A stretch of 64,000 nt of DNA from Aspidapion aeneum (lineage: Eukaryota > Arthropoda > Insecta > Coleoptera > Brentidae), in the NCBI GenBank assembly GCA_963576565.1, contig OY755038.1, forward strand, positions 63,901,622 to 63,965,621. The letters run 5' to 3'. Below are positions 34,201 to 45,516 of this stretch, one piece after another. The notes beneath the pieces were generated by a model. It saw nothing but the letters and a program-made list of their open reading frames with translations. It was not told the DNA's origin and made no database searches. Position numbers and translations under genes: made by a program. Position 1 is the first letter of the stretch; each line of letters begins with the position of its first letter.

Positions 34201-35039
34201 TATTTAATAAGGCATTGCAAAAGTTTTGAACAATATACGGTATATTTTACTACTTTAAAACTTAAATATTATCCAAATCCTTTAAAAAAGCAGTGAAATC
34301 ATAACAAAAACATTTCATGTAAAAAAGCCAAGTACGCGAAAGTGGTATTCAGTAAAAAGAATTGAGATAAAAGTAAAGCCAAGTTCTACAATACAAATTT
34401 CAAAATGAATGGTTCTTACTAGTTTAGAAATGTTTTTCTAAACTTGGCTATTTATAGAAGTTTTCAGAAACATGTTACAGGAGAAGGAGTGAAAACAAGC
34501 GCTGGGTGGGATAAAAACAACTCATAACACAAATAATGTAAATCATTTGAAAAAAAACTTATGAAAATCAATTGATTTAAAGCATAAGAAGTTGAAAAAC
34601 ACATCTTATTTGGCTGTTTTCTCCAAAAACTGACTGGTTTTTGATATAATAATATAATAAATATTGCAATTTTTGATCTGAAATAGGTATCAAATAAATA
34701 CCTTTTTGTTACTACATAATATAAGTGTATTTTATTATATCAGCAACAAAAACAATAAATTATACATCTAATGATTTAAATTGATTAAACTTTTAGAAAA
34801 CATCCTATTTCTATTCTAAAACTTTCAACTATTTAAAAAAGAAACTCTAACATATCGTCTGGTAGGAAAATTCAGCTCTCAGAGCAAACTCTTGATTTAT
34901 CAAATCATTTGTTTTGAATGAATGAAATTATTAATTATATTTACTATCACGAATAAAAAATTTGTTTGCAAATAAGCAACAAAAAATCGGGAAAAACTCA
35001 CGACTGCAATGTGTATTAAATGAAGCGCGCTGAGCAGAG
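34201..35039. other. Unassigned AT-rich DNA
   Basis: No recognised feature within the inverted-repeat element apart from its tandem repeat. Confidence 0.35.
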
Positions 35040-35329
35040 GTCCACTAGTGACGTAAGCAAGGCGCCGCCTACCGCTGAAAGATTCGAGCTAATAAGCAAT
35101 CCTGTGTGTTTATAATCGTTGCATCCGATCGGCTTCGGAAAAAAAAAATAAGTTGTATATGAATACAATTTGTTTATCACAGGGCGCGTATTTACTTAAG
35201 CACAAAGGCGAATCAGGCATTCATTCGCCCCGCAGCGAGGTATCCGGCTGCTTGCGAGCGCCTTAGCAATTATCCAGATCCGACCTCTGTTCATGTGGCC
35301 TCTCTTATCCAGATTTTTAAATAGTATTC

Positions 35330-35880
35330 TATAAATTCTATTTTTTAGTTAAAAAAATTTCTCCAAAATAGCATGAAATTATGCTTATTTATAGTCAAAA
35401 ATCGATCATTTTCATATCATTTTTTTAAATGGAAATTGTTATCTGATTCAATCGGGGAAGAATTTCGGGCCTACAAGGGACATTCCTCTAAATAAATAAA
35501 AAATAAAAATACAAAAAATTGCAGGTCATCTGGTAGGAAAACGTGTATTGTTAAACCCTTACAAGACCAAGAATTGCCGCTTTTGTCATCAATAAAGTGG
35601 GGCCCTCTGCTGGTCGCTAAGAATTATTTTTAAAACAATAGCAATATCCTTGTCTTTTCGGATTTTTACACAACCGGACCATCAGAGCCGCAGCTAGCAT
35701 TTTTGGCGCCCGAGGCAGCATTTAAAATTTTTAGTCTCTTTCACCCCTTGATAGAGGTTTTACCAAATCAAAATGGTAAATTATATTTGACATTCTCATA
35801 TACTTTCCGCACTGTTTTTGAATTGAGTTGTTTGGTATGGAAAGTGGCACGTTCTCGTATTCACTTTACACACTAAAAAA
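35330..35880. repeat. Diverged direct repeat, copy 1
   Basis: Shared blocks with 36440-36795 occur in the same order: AAATTATGCTTATTTATAGTC, AATTTCGGGCCTAC (AATTTCCGTCTTAC in the partner), CTTTGATAGRGGTTTTAC, then a GGTAYGGAAARTGGCAC block and GTCGTATTTTCACTTT-like ends. No coding sequence was recognised. Confidence 0.6.
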
Positions 35881-36439
35881 TAGGGCGGACTATAAACAAA
35901 CAAATTGTGTGTAAGTGATTGGAAGAAAATATAAACATTTGCACGTGTATAAGTACCGGTGTTTTTTTTTTAATTTATATATTTTATACAGGAGGACGTT
36001 AATTAGACATTCTCACCTTAACATTGTTAACTCCTAGAAAATGAGCCAAAAATCGAACAAAATGTTCGAAAAAGGGCTGTTTCAATAAGTCTTAACCCGT
36101 GTTTGAGGTTTCTATGTGTAATTTTAAACAGTGAGACCAACATTGTTTACTGGACGCTATTTCCTGAATATGTACAGGGGTGCCACAAAATACCTATAAA
36201 AGTACTTTAATTAGCTGTCTAAAAATCACCGCTTATTTAGCATTAATTGGATATACATAATTCCATCCACCCTTTTGGCATTTTTTTAGATCAATATAAT
36301 GGCACAGATTTTTAAGGGTCAGAGTTGCGCCGATATTCTAGTGTAAATGTAATTTGTGGTTGTTTAGAAATACACGGTTTTCTCCAAGACGGCTACAGAT
36401 TTTTACAAAAACTTTCCTTAATTATTGAAAGTAATCTTT

Positions 36440-36795
36440 TGTCTAGGACCAGAATTATTTTTAAGTTTAAACAAAATGTCAAAAATTAGATAAAATTATG
36501 CTTAAATATAGTCACAAAGCGACAATTTTATAATAATTTTTTTATAGGAAATTGATCTTTGTTTTGGAAGAATTTCCGTCTTACTGGAAATGGCATCTGG
36601 GACGTTTAAAACGCTTACAATTTATAAAATGTTCGTATCCTCTCTTCCTTTGATAGGGGTTTTACTAAATTCAAAATTACAAATTGTTTTTTACACTCGC
36701 GTGCGGAAAATACTGACTTGCGGCAATTTTTTGGATGAGTTTGGTACGGAAAATGGCACTTTTTGACACTGTCGTATTTTCACTTTATTTAGCCA
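36440..36795. repeat. Diverged direct repeat, copy 2
   Basis: Partner of 35330-35880, about 0.9-1.1 kb downstream and shorter through internal deletions. The pair could be old long terminal repeats or a local duplication; no coding region lies between them. Confidence 0.55.
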
Positions 36796-36799
36796 TCTT

Positions 36800-37192
36800 T
36801 TAATATTTTTGTTACTGTGTAAATATAAGTTCAAATATGTTGTATGTGAATTATCAATCTATCTACGGCGTGTTATTAATATAATTTGTTTTTTTATAAA
36901 AACCGAGGGGTGATCAGCTGAACCAAATTTGTACACCTTCCTACGGGACTTTAATAAATTTTTGGGCTTGTAGTGTCCTGTATAGTTCTGATTGACAGGC
37001 GCCCATAAAAAAATTCGCGACCAACAAAAAAAAACGTCTTAACTCTCGTTTTTCTTATAGAGTTGATTTGCCTTTGCCGGCCTCCCTACTTAATCATGCT
37101 TAGGGCACCCCTTAGGCGCCAGTACCCTCGGGGTCCTGTATAGTCCTGTGGCAATCCTGTGGAAGTCCTATGGAGTCCTGTATAACGATTTT
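36800..37192. other. Unassigned DNA
   Basis: Short tandem phrases around GTCCTGTATAG and GTCCTGTGG at 37130-37185 precede the foldback element; nothing else seen. Confidence 0.35.
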
Positions 37193-37714
37193 CTATTTTA
37201 AATACATTTGGTAGAAAAATATTTTAAAGAAAAAAGATTTGCTAGAAAAACATTTGGTATACAAACATTTCATAGAAAACACATTTAAATGGTAAAAAAT
37301 ATTTTTGGTAAAGTACATTTGGTAGAAAGTACAATTGGCAAAAAAACCTATCACAGAAAACACATTTTCTAGAATAACATTTGATAGAAAGTACAATTGG
37401 CAGAACAGCAAATGTAAGAAAGGACATTGAGTCTGAAAATATTTCATAATCTAACCAAACCTATCCTGACCTAATATGTACTTTTTAAATGTTTTTTTAC
37501 CAAGTCTCTTTCTATCAAAGGATTTTCTACCAAATCTATTTTCCATTAAATATTTTTTTACCAAGTGTTTTTCTAACAAATGTTATTTCTACCAAACTTT
37601 TTTTCTATCAAGTGTTATTCTACCAAATGCATTTTCTATCAAACATTTTTTTACCAAATATATTTTCTACCAAATGTATTCTACTAAATGTTTTTCTACC
37701 AGATGTCAAAGCAT
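37193..37714. mobile_element. Foldback element made of an inverted ~17-bp minisatellite
   Basis: The left arm (37193-37400) is a run of degenerate units ACATTTGGTAGAAA. The right arm (37475-37712) is the same unit reversed, TTTCTACCAAATGT. A spacer of about 75 bp lies between. Open frames with repeated CFYQM- or FLPN-like residues on both strands are translations of the repeat, not genes. Tandem repeats inside inverted arms recall Drosophila Foldback elements, but no transposase or target duplication was found. Confidence 0.75.
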
Positions 37715-39436
37715 TTCTAACCCAAGGTGACCACCTTGACCTAAACTCAAAACATTTTATTACGCACATTTTGGCTTACTTACTTGGCTTTCTTCTGTTT
37801 CATTTTGTATAACGCTTTCCGTATTTGAGTAACTTTTATTGTGGTCCGCGAAAATTAGTAAAGAATCAGCCTACAATAAAATTAATTAAAAAAAAATTTT
37901 TACGTTGGGGTTAAAAAGTGCTCTTTTTATTTTATCACCTGTTTATAGCACTTACCTACCAAGGGATAAAAAGCGAGCGTAGCAAGTACCTAAATTCAAC
38001 TAGGTACAAAAAGACACTTTTATCCCGCGGTTTATTACGCTATTTTTTAAGCCTAAATTGTGAAATAGAACATTATATACCTAGGTACTAAAGTGACACT
38101 TTCTATCTCAAGGCAAAAAATGCGTAGTAGGAGCTTAGTGAGAGCTACAATTTCCCAAAGGATAAAAAGAGATATATACCATACTATTTTTTGCGCTTAT
38201 ATGGCCCCGTTTTATTAAAATTGTTTGCAAAAAAAACAGACTTAACTATAGTGGCCTAAATTTTATTTTCGCACTTTAGGCATGAAAAGTAATAATAGGG
38301 ATTAAAAGTGACATATAAAGAAATAAAAAAATTAAATTTATAATAAAAACGTGAAAACCGAGAACCTCCTAAAAAATAGAGAAAACTCGGAAAAAAGTCA
38401 AAAAGTGCGAAATATCGCATAAACCCTGTGATAAAATTGTTCTTTTTATTTTTAATCACGCGGCGAATTGTCCCCTCTATAGCTTGTCAAACTACAAACT
38501 TTTCGCCTCCGGGAAAAAAGTGGCACGTTTATCCCTTGATATAAACCTGTACTAATTTCTTGACTTTCGTGGACTAAAATTTTTATTCTCTGAAATAAGA
38601 GACAAAAATGCGTTTCTAGTCCCTAAAATGAGGGTCAAAAATACGTTTTTATTCGCTGAGGTGCGGTTCGGTTCATTAAGTTTTACAGACATAAGTAGTT
38701 ATATATTCTGTCAAAAAACACCCCCTCTTCCCCTCATGTTGAGTGTTATCTCGGAATTTTTTCTGTCGACTTACTTTCCCTTTTCTCGCCCGATGCAGGT
38801 ATTCGGAGGGTAAAAATTTACAGATCTAAAGGTATCAAAACAAAAATCAGAAGATTTTAAATATATCACCGTTAATTATTACTAAATCTAAAAAAAATCT
38901 GAGTCTTCTACTGCCCTCTCCCCTGAACCGAACCGAACTCACCCCCCTTAAAAGCTAAAATTAGTTTCTTTAATGTCCCCACCATGATTTATCCCTATTT
39001 TATAAAAAAGTTCATATCTATTTGACTACCTATATGACTAACCTTATAAATACCTCTGGCCTCACTGTGTTTCTGGTTCAAGTTGAAGAAACCTTGGGAC
39101 TTCGGTACAGTTAGAGTTGGCATCGTACCAGGCCCCTAAAATAAAAGGAGTACGCTTCCATATTATACATATTAAACATAGTTAAAAAAAAAGAAAAGTG
39201 GCAAAAAACTATCGTTCAGAATATCTAATTATCGGCTACTGCCTAAGCATAATTTGTTTGCACTTACCACTTTTTTTGGGCCTTTTTTATTTCCTTTTCG
39301 CATTAAGTCGAAGTCTCAATTTTTTGCCTTTTCTTCGTTCATCCATACTTACTACCAATGTTTACACGACTGTTATATAATCAAAGTTACTACCCAAATG
39401 CACTCAATAAACGAATAAGTACACTTAGTTCAATTA
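37715..39436. other. Unassigned AT-rich DNA
   Basis: No gene recognised. Repeated phrases GGGATAAAAAG, TTTTTATCCC and AAGTGACACTTT at 37910-38540 suggest a degenerate local repeat. Confidence 0.35.
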
Positions 39437-42318
39437 TTAGAGGCCAAAATAGGGGGGGTTACCCTACAAAAGGTCCGGTAGTTCTGAATTTTGGATATGT
39501 TGTTAAGCTCAGGAGGGTAGTTAAAAATCTGAGTTTTCGTCATCCCCACCCCTGTGCTCCCTCCGCCATCTTGAAAAAACCATCAAAAATTGGCACTTTT
39601 TTTAGTTTTTTGCCATTAGTTTTGTTCCAGTATACTTAATCGCAAAAAGAGTTATATGAAATTTTTTAGAGAATATAATTATCTACAACTGGGTGGTACC
39701 ACGGTTCTTCTGCGAGCAGTAGTAACGGAGCTAGATAATTTCAAAAATGATTAAAATCACGTGCTTGGGCAAATTTTTTCGAATTTAGACGGCATAAGCT
39801 CCGAAATACTTCGTTCTAGGGTAAAAGTTCTAAAAACATATCTTGTAGAGAATTTTATCAGCTACAAAATCCATTCTTTAAATGTATTTTTAAATATTGT
39901 AACGGAGTGGGAGTAACTTTTAACTTAAAGTAAGTAAGTTAGAAAATAATCATTTTTTAAAATTTTGTGCTTTAAACGGCACGTGTTTAATTTATTTTTA
40001 TTTTTTCGTGTAAATTTAGTGACGTACAAAAAGGTAAGAGAGCTTAGGGGTCAAACACCTACTTAAACTAACCACCTCTTCAAAAAACCCCCCCAGACCC
40101 CCCCCAATCTAACATATTCAGGTTTTCTCAAATTTTCTCAAAAAATACGCTTCTAAGAGAAAAATGTGTAATATACTTTATTGTAGACAATGAAATTTCA
40201 TTTTGAAAAAGGTACAACTCGATGGTGGTCCACTATTTATAAACTCTTCAGCGGCGTCCGTTAATTGAAGTAATTTAAAAAAGTAAAAAAATATCCATGT
40301 TTTTTCCATGATTTATTCGATTTTTTTTTTAAACCAAGGTTTATAGAACAAAATGTGTTATACATTATTGTCGCAAATAAAATTTCCTTTAAAATGCTGT
40401 ACAAGAAAGTCGGATTGGTTTCATGGTTATAAATTCAGAGGCGCCCGTAAATTTAACCAATTTTAAAAAATCACAAATTAAAATATTTTTGTTACAAATT
40501 TTATCTAATTTTTTTTATAATAAGCCTAATTTTAAAAAATGCTAGGATGCACTTTATTGTTCGACGTCCGTAAATGGGAGCCATTTAATTAATTTTTTTT
40601 TAAAATTATGTTTTGCACAGGTTTTATTTGATTTTCTGAAAACCATACCGTTTATCAAAAAAATTGTTTATTACTTCATTGTAGATAATAAAATTTCCTT
40701 TTAAACGTTGTGTAACATGGTAAAAAATATTTTATATTTACCGCTCTAGTGGTGTGCTTAATTTAAAACAATTTTTTAAATCACACATTTTTTAAAATTG
40801 GTTTAATTTACGGGCGCCTGTCAAGTTATTACCATGAAACCAATCCGACTTTGTTATACACCACTTAAAAGGAAATTTGGTTTTTAAGAAAATCGAATAA
40901 AATATGTAACAGAATTAATTTTTTTGGTGATTTAAAAAAAATTGTTTTAAATTAAGCACACTACTGGAGCGGTAAATATAAAATATTTTTTACCATGTTA
41001 CACAACGTTTAAAAGGAAATTTTATTATCTACAATGAAGTAAAAAACAATTTTTTTGATAAAGTGCAAAACATAATTTTTAAAAAAAATTATTAAATGGT
41101 CCCCATTTACGGACGTCGCTGGCGGGTTCGTTGTAAGTCAAACCCCATTCGAGTTATACATTGTTGAAAAGATAATTTTACTCCCAATAAAGTGCATCAT
41201 AGCATTTTTAGAAATTAGGCTTAGTTTTTGAAAATATGAGATAAAACTTGTAACAAAAATATTTAATTTTTTGTGATTTTTTAAAATTGGTTAAAGTTAC
41301 GGGCGCGTCTGAATTTATAACCATGAAACCAATGCGACTTTCTTGTACAGCATTTTAAAGGAAATTTTATTTGCTACAATAATGTATAACACATTTTGTT
41401 TTATAAACCTTGGTTTAAAAAAATCGAATATAATCATGGAAAAAACATGGATATTTTTTGACTTTTTTAAATTACTTCAATTAACGGACGCCGCTGAAGA
41501 GTTTATAAATAGTTGACCCCCATCGAGTTGTACCTTTTTCAAAAGCAAATTTCATTGTCTACAATAAATCATATTACACATTTTTCGCTTAGAAGCGTAT
41601 TTTTTGAGAAAATTTGAGAAAACCTAAATATGTTAGATTTTGGGGAGTCTGGGGGGGTTTTGAAGAGGTGGTTAGTTTAAGGAGGTGTTTGACCCCTAAG
41701 CTCTCTTACCTCTTTGTACCGATTCACTAGATTTACACAAAAAAATAAAAATAAATAAAAAACGTGCCGTTTAAAGCACTAAATTTTAAAAATTATTATT
41801 TTCTAACTTACTAACTTTAAGTTAAAAGTTACTCCCACTCCATTACAATATTTAAAAATACATTTAAAGAATGGCTTTTGTAGCTGATAAAATTCTCTAC
41901 AAGATATGTTTTTAGAACTTTTACCCTAGAATAAACTATTTCGCAGCTTATGCCGTCTAAAGTAGAAAAAATCTGAAAATTTGCCCAAGCACGTGATTTT
42001 AGTCATTTTTAGAAATTATCTAGCTTCGTTACTACTGCTCGCAGAACAACCATGGCACCACCCCATTGTAGATAATTATATTCTCTAAAAATTTTCATAT
42101 AACTCTTTTTGCGATTTAGTGTACTGGAACGAAGTTACAGGCAGAAAACTACAAAAAGTGCCAATTTTTGATGGTTTTTTTTGAGATGGCGGAGGAAGCA
42201 CAGGGGTGGGGGTGACGAAAACTCAGATTTTTAACTACCCTTTCGACCTTAATAACATATCCAAAATTCAGAACTACCGGACCTTTTGTAGGGTAAAACT
42301 CCTCTATTCATTGTACTA
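39437..42318. mobile_element. 2.9-kb palindrome with ~1.35-kb arms of ~180-bp units
   Basis: The left arm (39440-40787) and right arm (40920-42315) are inverted copies. The outermost strongly paired word is TACCCTACAAAAGGTCCGGT; inner pairs include TCCCTCCGCCATC, TTAGGGGTCAAACACCT and TACCGCTCTAGTGGTGTGC. The loop is about 130 bp. Within each arm, units of roughly 180 bp repeat in degenerate form, each with a TTACGGRCGYC-like core and AAAGGAAATTTTATT. No protein-coding capacity is evident. It may be a large foldback element or an inverted duplication. Confidence 0.8.
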
Positions 42319-44122
42319 ACTACTGGTATCGAACTAAACAGATCCGGTGGACCGCTTCTCTGAGCCCGAAAATATAATATAAAATATAATATTGCCAGGT
42401 AAATGTAGGTAAGCATCGTCAAAGAAAGCGCCGCGAGACGTGGCTGCACGCTAGACAATGCGGTGGAGACGTACGGGAGGGTTGAACGATGTCTTTCGCG
42501 CTAACCCGGGTGTAAGTTTATCGCAGCCCGGACCTGAGAACATAAGGTGTTGGTGGCACTTCTAGGGAGGTTGAGGAGGCGGTAAACGCCGCCTCCTCGA
42601 CACTTTTTTTTTACCTCGTCCCACACGTATGCCCCGCAGGTGTTTCTCGAATGTCCGCTATTGGGCGCCTTAATTTGTTTGCCGAGAATTTTTGCCGTAG
42701 TAGCCATTTTTTTCACGTTTCGAACATTACACAATTTTTGCATCATTTGTCATTTTTATTATTTTTGAAACTAAGTAGTAATAATACAAAAAAGACAGTT
42801 AACTAAAACTTAACGTTGTTATTACAGTCTTAATTTCTTTAGGGAGAATTATTTTGGATGATTACAAAACCTTGGTGATAAAATGTTTATTTTTATGCTG
42901 AAGTTAGTTTTTAAGACTTCAAGAAAAAGTTTTGTGATTTTAAATTCCAGAAACTTCAGGGTTTAATTTAATGTACTTATGTTTTTTCTTGTTACGGTAG
43001 TTAACAAGATATATAGGTTTGAAATTTAAAATAACCTCGAGCGACACCGTTTCAGACGCTTACATTAAGTGATCTTGAAGGTTTTTTCGTCAAATGAAGA
43101 GCGACGCCACCCAAGTTTTTCATTGGCTCTAATAGATTTTTTTTTGAGTGACATCAAATTTCGTATTTTGGCCATTTAAAAAAAATCACGTATTAGCAAT
43201 TTTATTGAATGACTAAAGCTCATCTAAAGTTTAACGCATTTTGTACAATCAATACAAAGAAAGATACAAAGAAACTGTCTAAATTAATATCGTGAGTTTC
43301 CAGTCTCTAATTAGTTATAAATCTAAAACGGAAATTACTGTCATTGCGACGCCATTTACAATGCAAATTTGACATTTGCATGGGTACTGTTAAATATTCA
43401 ACCGCGTCGGTCTAAGCCACTATCCTCGGTCTGTGGTGTGCGGCTAAAGAAGATAATTCTGTGGATTATAGTTTCCCAAAACTTGAATTCCTTTTAAATG
43501 TAAGTCTTACTAGTCCAAGAGCTGATAACACCAACACCCTCCGTGATGGATTAATTACTTTTTTGATAAGGCAATAATAGTAAATATCATTGACTTCTAT
43601 ACCCTACGGGTAGACCCGGCATGGGCCTAAATTGCCATTATATCAAGCTTTTATCGCAATTGACCAAATACAAGTAAGAATTTAATGAGCAAGATAGGGA
43701 TGAAAATAGAATTTCGGTTTGGTGAGTCCGGACACATGCAACATCGCAAAAATATTCTATTTGCTTGTCTTGGATAAAAAAGGGCAGTGGCGGCGCAAAA
43801 TAAAAATTTTGAATTCCACTAGAATTTTTTTATCAACAATTTTCTGTTTGAATAATAAATAATTCATGAATACTTACTTGTGTGTGTTTACAAAATTCTC
43901 TTCAGTAAAAAAAAAGAGTAAAAAGAATTTCTAAGCATGCTAAGTGCAGTGGATGTATTAAAATTATTGTTTTCATCTTAGAACTTTACAAATGTTGTAC
44001 CTTCCAGGTAAAATATTTTTTTCTTTGAACAAGGGTCTTCTTCAACTCTTCTCTTCTTGGGTGAACTACAAGTTATGCTCGAGTCAGATGAAATTTCGGA
44101 ACTAAAAATTTCAATTCGGAAT
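42319..44122. other. Unassigned DNA with a GC-rich island at 42330-42670
   Basis: The island holds GCGCCGCGAGACGTGGCTGC and a hairpin GAGGAGGCGGTAAACGCCGC / CTCCTC. A minus-strand frame of 81 codons across it has no domain I know. CAGTGGCGGCGCAAAATAAA at 43785 looks like an isolated hAT-type end. The rest is featureless. Confidence 0.35.
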
Positions 44123-44523
44123 GGGACAACTGGGCGCCGGGCCAACTCGGCGCCGCCAACAGGGCGCCTCGCCGGGCCTCATGGGCGCCGGGCCAACTCA
44201 GCGCCGGACTATTTTTTTTTCGATAAAATGTGCAGATAAAAAACAAAATAAATATGTTATTTATACAAAAATTTCAACATCTATTAAGTCGAGTGTTGAA
44301 ATTTGGTAGGTGTAGTGTTCTGCGACTTGAAACACCGCCAAGTTCCATATTCGATACATATCGATGCATAAATAAGGATCCGCCATTTTAATTTTTTTAA
44401 GTTTGTTTTTCATCTGCAGATTTTATCAAGAAAAAATATTTTAGTCCGGCGCCCAGTTGGCTCGGCGTCCAGTTGACCCGGCGCCCAGTTGGTGGCGCCG
44501 AGTTGGCGGCGCCCAGTTGTTCT
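44123..44523. mobile_element. GC-rich foldback element with minisatellite arms
   Basis: The left arm has repeated units around ACAACTGGGCGCCGGGCC and CCAACTCGGCGCC; the right arm has the reverse, GGCGCCCAGTTG. Next to the repeats, GCGCCGGACTATTTTTTTTC on the left pairs with the reverse of ATATTTTAGTCCGGCGCC on the right. The arms are about 110 bp and the AT-rich centre about 180 bp. Its base composition is far from that of its surroundings. No target duplication could be read, and open frames across it are artefacts. Confidence 0.8.
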
Positions 44524-45008
44524 AGACTGCAACACATTTCAGGGGTCTGGTACGTTTTACCACCTTTCTTAAAACTACGAAGTTTTTTGAAAAATGATAA
44601 TTTTAGACCATTCTATAGTGATTTCTAAAAAAAAAATTGCGGAAAATCGTTGATTTTGTTAAAAAAATTGAAATTGAAAAATTCTTAAAACCCCATTAAA
44701 ACCCATACAAATTGCTACAAATGAAGCATTTTCTCATTTCAAACTGAAACAAAACGGTCCCTGACGTCTATCAGCTGTTCACAAACAAAAACTTGAAATA
44801 ACTAAGGTCACTGATCGAAATCGGGTCAGTTTTTTTGGTCCTTTTATGAAAATGCACAATTTTTAAAAAAGCATGAAATTCAAAACAAAATCAAGAAAAT
44901 TATGATTCCTGCATTTTCACAATTAAAAATTAGTTTAATTGAACATTATATCAATTTTTATTCCTTAAAACACTAAAAATTAATAATTATTTACTTTTTT
45001 AAAATTTA

Positions 45009-45516
45009 TCAAAGGTCTAACCGAACAAAACCAAACTGAACCGATCCGTATCGAAATGAACCAAATCAAACCGAATCTAACGGTTCGGTTTGGTTCGGTT
45101 CGATTTGGTTAAACTAAACCGTATCTAACTGAATGTAGCTAAACCTAACCGAAACAAACTGAACCTAGCGGAACCTAACCAAACATAATCAAACTGAACC
45201 AAACCTAGCCGAAGAAAACTGAACCTAACCGAACCGATTCGTAACGAACCGAACCAGACCGAATCTGGCTGAACCTAACCAAAACAAATTAAACCTAGCC
45301 GAACCTAACCAAACATAATCAAACTGAACCAAACCTTCCCGAACCAAGCCGAACCGAACCGAACCGAGTCGAACCAACCAAACCAAACCAAACCGAACCG
45401 TTAGATTCGGTTTGGTTCGGTTCGATTTGGTTAAACTAAACCGAACCTAACCGAATGTAGCTAAACCTAACCTAAACAATCCTAGCGAAACCTAACCGAA
45501 CATAATCAAACTGAAC
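45009..45516. repeat. Degenerate CCNAA pentamer region with internal duplications
   Basis: Units CCGAA, CCAAA and CCTAA are mixed here. A block beginning TTCGGTTTGGTTCGGTTCGA and continuing GGTTAAACTAAACCG occurs at about 45084 and 45408. CCAAACATAATCAAACTGAA occurs at about 45178 and 45310. Short stretches run in the opposite orientation, so the region can fold. It looks like a diverged edge of the array that follows. Confidence 0.8.

Larger units (their letters stand above)
32974..35139. mobile_element. 2.2-kb inverted-repeat element containing a tandem repeat
   Basis: The left arm (CGATTATAAACACACAGGAT, TGCTTATT, then CTTACGTCACCAGCGGACC to about 33085) is an inverted, diverged copy of the right arm from about 35040 to 35139 (GGTCCACTAGTGACGTAAGC to GTGTTTATAATCG). 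Between the arms lies a 142-bp-class tandem repeat. No transposase is visible. A target duplication was not found, so an unrelated inverted duplication is possible. Confidence 0.55.

Noticed and set aside
37193..37812. Four overlapping open frames on both strands
   Set aside because: They are translations of an inverted minisatellite.
44057..44309. Arginine/proline-rich frames around 44.1 kb
   Set aside because: They fall in the GC-rich foldback arms and change frame with the repeat unit.
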